DNA of 64,000 nucleotides from positions 27,936 to 91,935 of the forward strand of contig JAZRYR010000026.1 of the NCBI GenBank assembly GCA_045600845.1. The letters are read 5' to 3'. Every line of letters begins with the position of its first letter. Position 1 is the first letter of the stretch. The notes under the pieces are model-generated. The model searched no databases. It saw nothing but the letters and a program-made list of their open reading frames with translations, and had not been told where the DNA came from. This document shows positions 34,882 through 44,578 of the stretch, in pieces. The DNA is from RGIG5612 sp045600845. Lineage in GTDB: Bacteria > Bacillota > Clostridia > Lachnospirales > Lachnospiraceae. Made by a program: the position numbers and the translations under genes.

Positions 34882-37800
34882 TTATTTTGAACGTTTTCTT
34901 TTAAATAATACCATGAATACATTGAAGCCGGCAATAAGTGCACACAGGATTGTAAGTGCAAGCCATAATCCCATATTATTATGGTCTCCGGTTACAGGAG
35001 CTTTTTTCTTAATGGTCAGGTTTGCTTTGTTTAATTTAGCCAATGTGTAGCTTTCATTTGTGAATTCTGCAGTGATTTCATATTCTCCAGCTTCTTCTCC
35101 AGCTTTACGAGTTAATTTAAGGCCGATTTCCTTCGGATCTACCTTTTTACCGTTAATATCGGTAACTGTAGCCGTTAATTCCGGATCTTTATCACCAACA
35201 AATTTTTCCTTAGCATCAATTGTAATCGTGATAGGCATTTCAACGATATTGAAAATACCATCTTCCTCCGTTAATTCTTCATTCATGAAATGAACATTGA
35301 AGTTCTTGTTTTCCGGATCAACGCTGCCATGGATAAGATATGTTCCAACTTCTTCTCCAGGATCACGTTCTAATACGATTCCTAATTTATCCCATTTGTA
35401 TGGAAGTTCTTCAAGGATATAAGTAAGTTCCGGATCTTCCTCAGTGTAATATTTCATTTTGTTTTCAATGATAACGTCAACATCCAATGGAACAATTGTC
35501 AGAGTTGCATCTTCAACTGTTACATTATAGTTGCTGTCCTTAAAATAATAAAAATGGTATAAAGCGGTAATGGTGTATTCGCCAACTTCCGGATAACTTG
35601 TTCTTCTCTTAGCTACTGTCGGAGTTACGCGAAGGACATCACCTTTTGCAACACCTTCTACAACATATTCTAAGCCTTCCGGATCAGCATATCTGCCTTC
35701 AATATCACCATAGGTAACTTCTTTATCCTTCAATGTGATAGTAACATCAGCTTTATTGATAACAAGAGTTGCTTCCGCTGTTGCTTTTTCATGATTCTTT
35801 GAACCTGGATATGTAGCTGTTACCTTGTAGGTTCCTGCATTTACAGGTTTTCTTGTGCTGTAGTAATTTTTTCCAGCATAGGTAACTACAACTTTATCGG
35901 TTAAATCTTCACCGCTTTCAGCAGTTATTTCATACTCTAATCCGTGTCTCTTTCCATCATATACTACTGTGTCATCATCCATCTCGATAGTAACATCAGC
36001 TTTATTGATAACAAGTGTTGATGTAGCAGAAGCGCTTTCATAATTCTTAGAGCCCGGATAAATTGCGGTTACTTTATAGGTTCCTGCATCTAAAGGTCTA
36101 CTTGTACTAAGATGATAGGATGTATCAGAATAAACAACCAGAACATCATCCGATAAATCTGTATCATCATCAGCTATAGCTGTTGCTGTAAAACCATGTC
36201 TCTGACCATCATAAACTACAGGTGAATCACCATCTAAGGTTAATGTAACCGGTACCTTAGAAATAGTCAATGTTCCAAGATCAATCGCCGGATTGAATTT
36301 TGGTGAAAGTGCCAGATAAGCTGTTACAGTATAGTCACCAGCATCAACTGGAGGATTTGTCCGAACTTCCAGTCCTTTCGTGTAAACATAATCAATGGAA
36401 TCTTTTATTTCTTCTTCCATTTCTGGATCTGCAGGCTCATAACCCTCTTCTGTTTCAACATATACTTTTACATCAAGGGCATGTGGTTCACCGTCATACA
36501 TTACTTTTTCGTCAACTAATTCAATTTTAACATTATAACGATCAATCAAGTAAGTACGTGAAATAGGAGCTGCAAAGTAATTTCCACCGATAACCAAAGC
36601 GGTCTGTCTGTATAATCCAGGTTCTGTAGGAGGAGTTGTTCCAAGTTCAACTTCAATATCAGATTCAATTCCATAATACAGGACTTTTACATGTTTCTGA
36701 TCAATTCCTTCTTTATCATCATCTTTTAATAAGGATACAGAATAATCAAAAGATGCTGCTTGATCTGGATTATTAAACTCATAAGTGCCGATTAATGAAC
36801 GTTTTGGCATTGTCTCATCAAAGGAAAGTTTTAATCCTTCTGTCTGAGGTCCAATAACAAATATATCCGTATCAATATCGAAAGTATAATTGGAATCTAC
36901 GGTAAATGCTGTTACATCATATAAACCGGCATTCTTTGGTCCTTTTCCAAGAGTAACAATAACGTCACCAATAGCCGGAATATTATCTAAAACTTTGGCA
37001 ATCTGATTCAGCAGTTCTGCATCGAGACCAAGCAATTCAGCCAAGGTTTTACCACCGGAAAGCGGGACTTCTGTATTCAGAATATTAACAACATCATTAA
37101 TTATTGTCTTAATTACGGAAATTTCTTTTCCATCCCCGATTTGAGTCTTGATATATTCATAAATATTATAAGGAATTCCTAATCGATCCAGAATAGCTTT
37201 AATCGGCTCTCTCAATGATTCTGGAATCCATTTGCTATTCGTAATATCAAGACGCTCCTGAAGGCTTTTCGGGAAGTCAATGCTTACAAAACCTTTTGCA
37301 TCTCCATCAATACCAACGATTACCGTTACATGGTCAACAACCTCTGGGGATACAGAAACAATAGGATCATGCGTTTTTCCATCATAAACAACATTCTGCT
37401 GCTGAACATCAATCTGTGCTCTTGCTTTTTTAACAGTAACAGGAACTGTTGTTTCACATGGTTTGTATCCGGAATCCGTACCATTATACCGAATCGTAAC
37501 ATCTTTTGTTTCACCTGCATTGATTGCTTCATCTAATTTGACAGAAAGATCATCCTTTGTATACACAATAGGATCACCGGTTTCCTGCTCTAAGACTAAG
37601 CCGGTTTCCGGATACTGTTTTAAGATCCCAGCTAAAATATCTTTTGCTTCATTATCAGAACTGTAAGTGATGGTAATAGGAGCAATCTTATTAAATTTTG
37701 TAACAATTCTGGTATCCTTAACGGTAGCAGTAATTTCTTTTTGAAGGGTAATTTCTGGGTATTTTGAATTTTTAACAGTAACTCTTACTGTTTCTTCGTT

Positions 37801-39447
37801 TCCTTCTTCTAACTTACCACTTGGTTCAGAATAACCAAATTTATGATATGCCAAAAGTTCCGTAGGATCCAAAGTACCCGGTTCAAAATTAAGGTCTGCC
37901 CATTTTTCCGGATGGATAATACCTATTCCAGCATAATATTTAACATCGATAGATGCATCATCAGCAAAATCCTCTGGTGTAATTTCAGCTTCCGCAATGA
38001 TTGCTGCTTTAATGTCATTAAATTTCTCATTTGCAATATCGAAAATATTAACATCAACATCTTCAATATTAAGTTCAGCCTTCATGAAATATACTTTGAT
38101 TTTATACTGTTCTTCATCCTGAACTTCATCTACTTGATAATCATGTCCAACTTCATCGCCATTTTTCGTTATGGAAACAGATTTCAAAATATAACCATTA
38201 GCTGAATCAGGAGTTGTAACAACTTTAAATCCTTGTCCGCAAGGAACCTGGCCAGCAAAAGTTGTTTTATCATCAAGAGATTTTACTTCTACTTTTCCAC
38301 CTTCACTGCTAAGTTCATCATTCACATATTTAGTAACAGTATAATCAGCATGTCTCTTATCAGTATATACAACTTTTACAACCGGTTTGCTCGTTGGAGG
38401 TTCATTATAGCCCTCTTTGGCTCCGTCAACACCATAGACAAACCCCTCAATAGGTTCCGCTGATAAATTGAAAGATTCATCATCATACATCTTAACATCG
38501 GATTTTCCAGTAACATCCTCGCCATCAAGATATACTTTACCATCCTCATGTCCTGTAACTGAGAAAGAACCTGTATAGTAGCAATTAACATCTAAGTGAT
38601 AATAATAGTTAATATTAAATTTAATAAATATAAGATTAATTTCAGTAGATCTTTTTACTATGAATTGCCCACTTTCGGAAAATTCCGCTGGATTTAAAAG
38701 ATTAACCTCTGTAAAATCAGTTGGATTATCCATCGGAGCAATATAATAATTTAGGGCAACTCCAAAAAGATTAGTGAGGTCAGAATAAGATAATGAACCT
38801 TTATAACCCGATTTGGATTCTTCCAGTTTTACATCAATCGAATGATCGTTCCACTTACAAATAAGAGAAGCAACTGGTTTGATAGTATCTGCCTTGTCCC
38901 ATTTAGGCGCTAGCAAAAGATTATAATTATTAGTTCTCCAAACCTGAATTTCATCTTCAAAAACCAGATCGCCAATTGGACCGGAGCCATCTTTTCCAAT
39001 AGTAATAACATCAGAAGTCGTCCCACCAACTTTGGATACACCATAAGTAGCATTTCTTAGTGTAGAAGTGAAAAGTCCAGCTAAATCTGAAACCTTAACC
39101 ATACTATCTGTGGCAGTAATAGTGGGGCCAGCAGGAGCACCTAAAGAAACAGGTGCTGTAAATATTTGCTCTAATTCAGCTTTGTCTTCTGAATCTTCCA
39201 AAGGATTTTCTACGATAACCTCGGAAGGTTCTTCTTTGATTTCTTCGGAAGGCTCTTCTGTAACTTCTTCAGTTGGTTCATCTGTGACTTCTTCGGAAGG
39301 TTCTTCTTTGATTTCTTCGGAACTTTCTTCAACAGATTCTACAGGAACCTGTGGCAACTGTTCTTCTGCAAAAGCTGTGCTTGTTGCAAAAATAGAAATA
39401 CTCAGGAACAGAGCCAGAAATACTGATAAAAATCTCTTTCCTTTCAA
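34882..39447 (-). CDS. Large sortase-anchored MBG-repeat surface protein
   Basis: 1521 residues. Signal peptide about 1-27 (hydrophobic core, cleavage near AFA-EE), then acidic 8-residue repeats (EEIKEEPS type, residues ~42-74), a unique region to about 600, then MBG-type beta domains marked by VVYDG-K/Q-xH segments (four clear copies) and KADVTI linkers. The C-terminus has APVTGD, a variant LPxTG sorting signal, a membrane helix and KRKRSK. It is therefore exported and probably wall-linked by a sortase not encoded here. The start is TTG at 39447 with AGGAGG 8 nt upstream; the nearer ATG hits a stop after three codons. Ligand unknown; adhesin or matrix role is inference. Confidence 0.88.
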   Translation of the reverse strand: MKGKRFLSVFLALFLSISIFATSTAFAEEQLPQVPVESVEESSEEIKEEPSEEVTDEPTEEVTEEPSEEIKEEPSEVIVENPLEDSEDKAELEQIFTAPVSLGAPAGPTITATDSMVKVSDLAGLFTSTLRNATYGVSKVGGTTSDVITIGKDGSGPIGDLVFEDEIQVWRTNNYNLLLAPKWDKADTIKPVASLICKWNDHSIDVKLEESKSGYKGSLSYSDLTNLFGVALNYYIAPMDNPTDFTEVNLLNPAEFSESGQFIVKRSTEINLIFIKFNINYYYHLDVNCYYTGSFSVTGHEDGKVYLDGEDVTGKSDVKMYDDESFNLSAEPIEGFVYGVDGAKEGYNEPPTSKPVVKVVYTDKRHADYTVTKYVNDELSSEGGKVEVKSLDDKTTFAGQVPCGQGFKVVTTPDSANGYILKSVSITKNGDEVGHDYQVDEVQDEEQYKIKVYFMKAELNIEDVDVNIFDIANEKFNDIKAAIIAEAEITPEDFADDASIDVKYYAGIGIIHPEKWADLNFEPGTLDPTELLAYHKFGYSEPSGKLEEGNEETVRVTVKNSKYPEITLQKEITATVKDTRIVTKFNKIAPITITYSSDNEAKDILAGILKQYPETGLVLEQETGDPIVYTKDDLSVKLDEAINAGETKDVTIRYNGTDSGYKPCETTVPVTVKKARAQIDVQQQNVVYDGKTHDPIVSVSPEVVDHVTVIVGIDGDAKGFVSIDFPKSLQERLDITNSKWIPESLREPIKAILDRLGIPYNIYEYIKTQIGDGKEISVIKTIINDVVNILNTEVPLSGGKTLAELLGLDAELLNQIAKVLDNIPAIGDVIVTLGKGPKNAGLYDVTAFTVDSNYTFDIDTDIFVIGPQTEGLKLSFDETMPKRSLIGTYEFNNPDQAASFDYSVSLLKDDDKEGIDQKHVKVLYYGIESDIEVELGTTPPTEPGLYRQTALVIGGNYFAAPISRTYLIDRYNVKIELVDEKVMYDGEPHALDVKVYVETEEGYEPADPEMEEEIKDSIDYVYTKGLEVRTNPPVDAGDYTVTAYLALSPKFNPAIDLGTLTISKVPVTLTLDGDSPVVYDGQRHGFTATAIADDDTDLSDDVLVVYSDTSYHLSTSRPLDAGTYKVTAIYPGSKNYESASATSTLVINKADVTIEMDDDTVVYDGKRHGLEYEITAESGEDLTDKVVVTYAGKNYYSTRKPVNAGTYKVTATYPGSKNHEKATAEATLVINKADVTITLKDKEVTYGDIEGRYADPEGLEYVVEGVAKGDVLRVTPTVAKRRTSYPEVGEYTITALYHFYYFKDSNYNVTVEDATLTIVPLDVDVIIENKMKYYTEEDPELTYILEELPYKWDKLGIVLERDPGEEVGTYLIHGSVDPENKNFNVHFMNEELTEEDGIFNIVEMPITITIDAKEKFVGDKDPELTATVTDINGKKVDPKEIGLKLTRKAGEEAGEYEITAEFTNESYTLAKLNKANLTIKKKAPVTGDHNNMGLWLALTILCALIAGFNVFMVLFKRKRSK
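39227..39322 (-). repeat. 24-bp in-frame repeat, 4 units, in surface-protein gene
   Basis: Units at 39227, 39251, 39275 and 39299, each encoding eight residues of the EE-I/V-K/T-E/D-EP-S/T pattern. The first and fourth units are identical, so copy number could change by slippage or recombination without a frameshift. Confidence 0.9.
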
Positions 39448-39500
39448 AATTTCATCCTCCTAACATTAGTATCTATATTCATACTATATCGTTTTTCTAT

Positions 39501-39529
39501 AGGATATCACCGCATCAAAAAGTAGTCAA
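39501..39529 (-). promoter_or_regulatory. Promoter of the surface-protein gene
   Basis: Minus strand TTGACT (39524-39529), 17-bp spacer, TATCCT (39501-39506), about 53 bp upstream of the TTG start. Confidence 0.55.
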
Positions 39530-39600
39530 GGAATAAATCCTCTTTCCTTTACTTTGTATAACACTTTTATTGTTGGTGTTATCGTTTTCTGTTTTATAAA

Positions 39601-39628
39601 TAAGTGTCCTTCCGAAGAAGGACACTTA
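39601..39628 (-). terminator. Terminator of the butyrate operon
   Basis: Perfect 12-bp stem TAAGTGTCCTTC/GAAGGACACTTA with a tetraloop, about 21 bp past the etfA stop, followed by a U/A-rich run on the minus strand. Confidence 0.85.
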
Positions 39629-39649
39629 AACCATTTTTATAATCAGTTA

Positions 39650-40702
39650 TTATTTCTTAGCTGCTTTAAAAGCTTTGATCTGTTCTGTTAATTCCGGAAC
39701 GATCTTGAATAAGTCACCAACGATACCGTAATCAGCTACATCAAAGATAGGAGCTGTCTCATCTTTGTTAATAGCAATGATAACATCGGATTCTTCCATG
39801 CCAGCTAAGTGCTGGATAGCGCCGGAGATACCACATGCAACATAAAGCTGTGGACGAACGGTCTTACCGGTCTGGCCAACCTGCATGTCTTTTGGCATCC
39901 AACCGGAGTCAACAACTGCACGGCTACAAGATACTTCGCCGCCTAAAGCTTCTGCTAAATCCTGAAGGATCTTGAAGTTTTCAGCGTTGCCCATTCCACG
40001 TCCGCCGGATACAAGAATCTTAGCATCCATGATGTCAACCTTTTCAGAAACAGATTTCACGATTTCAAGGATTTCTACATATTTGTGGTCTGGAGTAAAT
40101 CCTGGGTTGTAATTAATAACTTCTGCTTTAGCGCCTTCAACTTTAGCCTGTCTCTGCATAACGCCAGGACGAACAGTTGCCATCTGTGGTCTGTTATATG
40201 GGCAAGCGATGGTTGCGATTGTGTTTCCACCGAAAGCTGGACGAGTCATTAATAACTGTTTGTGAAGCTGCTCATCTTCTTTGCCAGGGATTGGCTGAAG
40301 TGGGAAGTCACCAATGTCTAACTGTGTGCAGTCAGCGGTAAGACCGGTAGCTACTCTGGCAGATACTCTAGGGCCAAGGTCACGACCGATTGCTGTAGCA
40401 CCAACTAACATGATTTCAGGTTTGAACTCATTGATTACGCTTGATAATGCATGTGCATATGGCTCTGTTCTGTAATCTTTGCATTCCGGGTCGTCAACAA
40501 CGATAACTTTGTCTGCACCATACTCTGCTAACTGATCAGCTAAACCTGCAATGTCGCTACCAACAACAACTGCTGTTACGTCTGTGTCTAAGTCTTTTGC
40601 TAAAACGTTTGCTTTGCCAAGAAGTTCGAAAGCGATTCCGCTAAGTTTTCCATCAACCTGCTCAGCAAAGATATATACACCTTTATAATCTTGAATATTC
40701 AT
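39650..40702 (-). CDS. etfA: Electron transfer flavoprotein alpha subunit
   Basis: 350 residues. The N-terminal ETF domain has LVGATAIGRDLGPRVSAR; the C-terminal FAD-binding domain has SGGRGMGNAENF, SRAVVDSGWMPKDMQVGQTG and YVACGISGAIQHLAGM. With EtfB and Bcd it forms the bifurcating complex that couples crotonyl-CoA reduction by NADH to ferredoxin reduction (established in clostridia). It follows etfB by 21 bp with an AAGGAG site and ends the operon. Confidence 0.98.
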   Translation of the reverse strand: MNIQDYKGVYIFAEQVDGKLSGIAFELLGKANVLAKDLDTDVTAVVVGSDIAGLADQLAEYGADKVIVVDDPECKDYRTEPYAHALSSVINEFKPEIMLVGATAIGRDLGPRVSARVATGLTADCTQLDIGDFPLQPIPGKEDEQLHKQLLMTRPAFGGNTIATIACPYNRPQMATVRPGVMQRQAKVEGAKAEVINYNPGFTPDHKYVEILEIVKSVSEKVDIMDAKILVSGGRGMGNAENFKILQDLAEALGGEVSCSRAVVDSGWMPKDMQVGQTGKTVRPQLYVACGISGAIQHLAGMEESDVIIAINKDETAPIFDVADYGIVGDLFKIVPELTEQIKAFKAAKK

Positions 40703-40723
40703 CTTTATATCGCTCCTTCCTGA

Positions 40724-41506
40724 CTAGATAATGTGTTTCTCGTCTAATTTGCCCATAAGGTATGCAACGGACTCTTTCGGATCGAGAACAACTTTTTCAC
40801 CTGCACCTTTACGAACTTTGTCAGATGCTTTAGCAATCTTTGTAGGAGATCCTGCAAGACCGATGTTCGCATCATCAAGATCCTTAAGGTCAGCTCTTCC
40901 CCATGTAGTAATTTCTGCCTGAACTGCGTCGAAAATTCCACCAGGAGTCATGTAACGAGGTTCTGCTAATTCGCCAAGTGCTGTAATTAAGCAAGGCATT
41001 TTAGCTTTAACAATGTGATATCTGTCATCATACTGACGCTGAACGATTACATAATCGCCTTCGATCTTAAGATCCTGAGCGTAAGAGATTACAGGAATGT
41101 CAAGGTGCTCAGAAATCTGAGGACCAACCTGAGCTGTATCACCATCGATAGCCTGACGGCCGGTGATGATCAGATCATATTCAAGGTTTCTGATACCAGC
41201 TGCAACTGTAGAAGATGTAGCCCATGTGTCAGCACCACCAAGTACTCTATCCGTAATAAGGATAGCTTTGTCAGCGCCCATAGCAAGAGCTTCCATAAGC
41301 ATATCGTTAGCCTTTGGAAGACCCATGGTAATAACGGTAACTTCTGCACCGTACTGATCTTTTAATCTTAAAGCAGCCTCTAAACCTGCTTTGTCATCTG
41401 GGTTCATGATTGAAAGCATTGCAGCTCTGTTTAATGTTCCATCTGGATTAAACTGTACGCCGCCCTTTGTGTCAGGAACCTGTTTAATACATACAACGAT
41501 TTTCAT
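40724..41506 (-). CDS. etfB: Electron transfer flavoprotein beta subunit
   Basis: 260 residues. MKIVVCIKQVPDT start, SIMNPDDKAGLEAAL, TMGLPKANDML and TGRQAIDGDTAQVGPQIS are the nucleotide and flavin contacts of the beta subunit. In bifurcating ETFs this subunit carries the flavin that splits electrons from NADH. It lies between bcd and etfA, with an AAGGAG site. Confidence 0.98.
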   Translation of the reverse strand: MKIVVCIKQVPDTKGGVQFNPDGTLNRAAMLSIMNPDDKAGLEAALRLKDQYGAEVTVITMGLPKANDMLMEALAMGADKAILITDRVLGGADTWATSSTVAAGIRNLEYDLIITGRQAIDGDTAQVGPQISEHLDIPVISYAQDLKIEGDYVIVQRQYDDRYHIVKAKMPCLITALGELAEPRYMTPGGIFDAVQAEITTWGRADLKDLDDANIGLAGSPTKIAKASDKVRKGAGEKVVLDPKESVAYLMGKLDEKHII

Positions 41507-41525
41507 TATTCACATGCTCCTTTCC

Positions 41526-42698
41526 TTATGCAAGAAGACTACCAGAGATAACCATTCTCTGAACTTCGCTTGTTCCTTCGTAGATCTCTGTAATCTTAGC
41601 GTCACGCATCATTCTCTCAACGTCATACTCACGAGTATAACCATAACCACCATGGAGCTGAACAGCCTTTGTGGTTACTTCCATAGCTACTTCTGCAGCA
41701 TATAATTTCGCCATAGCAGCTTCTACATTGTAAGAAGTCTTTCCATCTTTCTGGAATTCTGCTTTCTTCATAGCAGCTCTGTAAACCATCATCTGAGCAG
41801 CCTGAACCTTCGTAGCCATATCTGCTAACTGGAACTGTGTATTCTGGAACTGAGAAATGCTTCTGCCGAACTGTTTACGTTCTTTTGTATAAGCAATGGT
41901 AGCTTCTAAAGCACCTTCTGCAAGGCCGAGAGCCTGTGCAGCGATACCAATACGTCCGCCATCAAGAGTATGCATAGCGATGTTGAAGCCTTTGCCTTTT
42001 TTGCCAAGGAGGTTGCCTTCTGGAATACGGCAATCCTGGAAAATAAGCTCGTATGTTGATGAACCACGGATACCCATCTTCTTTTCTTTTGTACCGAATG
42101 TGAATCCAGGTGTTCCTTTTTCAACGATGAATGCAGAAATTTCTTTCTGTGTTTTGCCACGTTTTTCAATAATGCCTGTTACAGCGATCAGAATGTAAAC
42201 GTCAGCTTCTTTACCGTTTGTGATAAAGCATTTAGAACCATTGATAACCCACTCATGAGTTTCTTCGTCTAAAACAGCCTTTGTCTGCTGTCCCTGTGCG
42301 TCTGTACCAGCGCCCGGCTCTGTAAGACCGAAAGCACCAAGCCATTCACCAGATGCTAATTTTGGAAGATATTTTTCTTTCTGCTCTTCTGTACCATAGG
42401 TAAGAATAGGGTCAGCGCAAAGTGATGTATGCGCACTAACAATAACGCTAGTTGTACCACAAACCTTAGCCATTTCTTCTACGCAGAGAACATATGTTAA
42501 AATATCGCATCCCTGTCCACCGTACTGTTTTGGAATCGGAATACCTAACATGCCATATTTAGCAAGTTTGTCAACAGTTACTCTTGGGAAAGTTTCTGTT
42601 TCGTCAGTTTCCTGAGCGAGTGGCTTAACTTCGTTCTGAGCGAAATCTTTGAACAGCTGTCTAGCCATTTCATGCTCTTTCTTTAAGTTGAAATCCAT
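41526..42698 (-). CDS. bcd: Butyryl-CoA dehydrogenase (acyl-CoA dehydrogenase family)
   Basis: 390 residues, typical short-chain acyl-CoA dehydrogenase. FGLTEPGAGTDAQGQQT (flavin/substrate loop), KCFITNGKEAD, RKQFGRSISQFQ, QLHGGYGYTREYDVERMMRDAKI and the catalytic Glu in EIYEGTSEVQ are all present. It reduces crotonyl-CoA to butyryl-CoA with EtfAB. The operon position between hbd and etfB supports the butyrate role over fatty-acid oxidation. Confidence 0.97.
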   Translation of the reverse strand: MDFNLKKEHEMARQLFKDFAQNEVKPLAQETDETETFPRVTVDKLAKYGMLGIPIPKQYGGQGCDILTYVLCVEEMAKVCGTTSVIVSAHTSLCADPILTYGTEEQKEKYLPKLASGEWLGAFGLTEPGAGTDAQGQQTKAVLDEETHEWVINGSKCFITNGKEADVYILIAVTGIIEKRGKTQKEISAFIVEKGTPGFTFGTKEKKMGIRGSSTYELIFQDCRIPEGNLLGKKGKGFNIAMHTLDGGRIGIAAQALGLAEGALEATIAYTKERKQFGRSISQFQNTQFQLADMATKVQAAQMMVYRAAMKKAEFQKDGKTSYNVEAAMAKLYAAEVAMEVTTKAVQLHGGYGYTREYDVERMMRDAKITEIYEGTSEVQRMVISGSLLA

Positions 42699-42710
42699 TG
42701 TTTACCTCCT

Positions 42711-43553
42711 CTATTTGCTGTAATCGTAGAATCCTTTACCGGTCTTCTGTCCGAGCTGTCCGCCACGAACCATCTTTCTAAGTAAAGTATGTGCACGATA
42801 TTTAGGATCACCAGTTTCATTATATAAAACGTCCATGATAGCCAAAACAATATCAAGACCTACTAAATCGCCAAGAGCCAGAGGTCCCATTGGGTGGCTA
42901 GCACCAAGTTTCATAGCTGTGTCAATACCTTCAACAGATGCAATGCCTTCTGCATAGATGCCGATTGCTTCGTTGATCATAGGGATAAGAATTCTGTTAA
43001 CAACGAATCCAGGAGCTTCTGCAACCTGTACCGGTGTTTTGCCGATTGCTGTTGCAATCTCAACTACCTTGTCAACAGTTTCCTGTGGTGTGTTAACGCC
43101 TGCGATAACTTCAACTAACTTCATAACTGGAGCTGGGTTGAAGAAATGCATACCGATCATTGGTCTGTCAAGACCAGCACCGATTTCAGTAATGGAAAGG
43201 CTTGATGTGTTTGTTGCAAAAATGCAATCAGCCTTAGCAATATCCTGAAGCTCTTTGAATGTCTGTTTCTTGATTGCCATGTTTTCGATAGCTGCTTCAA
43301 CGATTAAATCACAGTCTGTGCAGATGTCTTTAACGCCTGTTGTGATTTTGTTAAGAATAGCGTCTGCTGCTGCCTGTTCCATTTTGCCTTTAGCAACACG
43401 GCCGGCAAGACCTTTAGCGATTTTAGCTTTTCCGTTAGCTGCGAATTCATCGTTAATATCTGTTAATCTAACAGCATCGATAGCATCACACTGTGCAAAA
43501 GCCTGAGCGATACCTGAACCCATTGTTCCAGCGCCGATAATTCCTACTATCAT
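42711..43553 (-). CDS. hbd: 3-hydroxybutyryl-CoA dehydrogenase
   Basis: 280 residues. N-terminal Rossmann motif IIGAGTMGSGIAQAFA, then ATNTSSLSITEI, the catalytic His/Glu region GMHFFNPAPVMKLVEVI, and FVVNRILIPMINEAIG. It reduces acetoacetyl-CoA to 3-hydroxybutyryl-CoA. Start has GGAGG; a small GTGAA-loop-TTCAC hairpin lies between it and crt (43602-43615). Confidence 0.98.
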   Translation of the reverse strand: MIVGIIGAGTMGSGIAQAFAQCDAIDAVRLTDINDEFAANGKAKIAKGLAGRVAKGKMEQAAADAILNKITTGVKDICTDCDLIVEAAIENMAIKKQTFKELQDIAKADCIFATNTSSLSITEIGAGLDRPMIGMHFFNPAPVMKLVEVIAGVNTPQETVDKVVEIATAIGKTPVQVAEAPGFVVNRILIPMINEAIGIYAEGIASVEGIDTAMKLGASHPMGPLALGDLVGLDIVLAIMDVLYNETGDPKYRAHTLLRKMVRGGQLGQKTGKGFYDYSK

Positions 43554-43618
43554 TGTTTTTCCTCCATATATTTTTGTTTAATTTTTTTTAATTTATAATG
43601 TGTGAACGAATTCACTAA

Positions 43619-44395
43619 TTATTTGTTGATGAATTTTTCAACTTTTCTCTTCTCGAGGAATGCTTTCATTCCTTCAATCTGATCTTCTGTAGCGAAGCAG
43701 CTTCCGAATAATTTTTCTTCGATAACGATTGCTTCATCCATACCAACCTGAAGACCATCATTAATAGCTTTCTTGCAAGCACGAACTGCGATAGGAGCGT
43801 TCTTAGCAATCTTAGAAGCTAATTTTTCAGCTTCTGCTAATAATTCTTCTACTGGATAAACAGCGTTTACAAGGCCAAGGCTTAAAGCTTCCGGAGCTTT
43901 AATATTCTTTGCAGAGTAAATAAGTTCTTTTGCTTTTCCAGGGTTGATAATTCTAGCCAGTCTCTGTGTTCCACCGAATCCCGGAGTAATTCCAAGACCA
44001 ACTTCCGGCTGACCAAACTGAGCATTTTCGGAGCAGATCCGGATATCACAGCTCATAGCAAGTTCGTTTCCGCCGCCAAGTGCGAATCCGTTAACTGCTG
44101 CAATAACAGGAATAGGTAATGTTTCAATTTTTCTGAATACATCATTGCCATGTTTACCAAAAGCTTCGCCTTCTTCAACGCTTAAAGTGCTCATTTCACC
44201 GATATCAGCGCCGGCTACAAAGCTCTTCTGTCCTGCGCCTGTTAAAATAACGCAGCGAACAACATCTAAATCGATAGCATCAAAAACAGCTTCAAGATCT
44301 GATAATACTGCTGAGTTCAGAGCATTCAGAGCTTCTGGTCTGTTAATGGTTACGATAGCGATATTTTCTTTTTGTTCATATAATACGAATCCCAT
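43619..44395 (-). CDS. crt: Crotonase (3-hydroxybutyryl-CoA dehydratase)
   Basis: 258 residues from the ATG at 44395, which has AAGGAG about 9 nt upstream; an in-frame ATG at 44416 would overlap that site. Enoyl-CoA hydratase features: KSFVAGADIGEM oxyanion region, ALGGGNELAMSCDIRI, the two active-site Glu positions in NELAM and FGQPEVGLGITPGFGGTQRL. It dehydrates 3-hydroxybutyryl-CoA. It is the first gene of crt-hbd-bcd-etfB-etfA; no thiolase precedes it. Confidence 0.97.
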   Translation of the reverse strand: MGFVLYEQKENIAIVTINRPEALNALNSAVLSDLEAVFDAIDLDVVRCVILTGAGQKSFVAGADIGEMSTLSVEEGEAFGKHGNDVFRKIETLPIPVIAAVNGFALGGGNELAMSCDIRICSENAQFGQPEVGLGITPGFGGTQRLARIINPGKAKELIYSAKNIKAPEALSLGLVNAVYPVEELLAEAEKLASKIAKNAPIAVRACKKAINDGLQVGMDEAIVIEEKLFGSCFATEDQIEGMKAFLEKRKVEKFINK

Positions 44396-44502
44396 AACAA
44401 CATTTCTCCTTTTCATTAAGTTTTAGGTAATGATTTTTGAATTTTTGACAACAAAATTGTAAAAATAAACACAATTCGTCATCCTAATTACAAATTGTTT
44501 TT

Positions 44503-44530
44503 ATTTTAGCACAATTACAGTATTTGTCTA
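44503..44530 (-). promoter_or_regulatory. Promoter of the butyrate operon
   Basis: Minus strand TAGACA (44525-44530), 16-bp spacer, TGC-TAAAAT extended -10 (44503-44508), about 108 bp before the crt ATG. The AT-rich leader holds loose inverted repeats around ACAATT/AATTGT, but no canonical Rex operator. Confidence 0.55.
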
Positions 44531-44578
44531 TCATATTATTTGCATTTTTGTAAAATAATTTGATTTAAAAATAGATTT

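Noticed and set aside
44417..44502. Rex operator in the crt leader
   Set aside because: Only loose inverted repeats (ACAATT/AATTGT and TTTTTGACAA/TTGTAAAAA); no TTGTTAA-N4-TTAACAA match.
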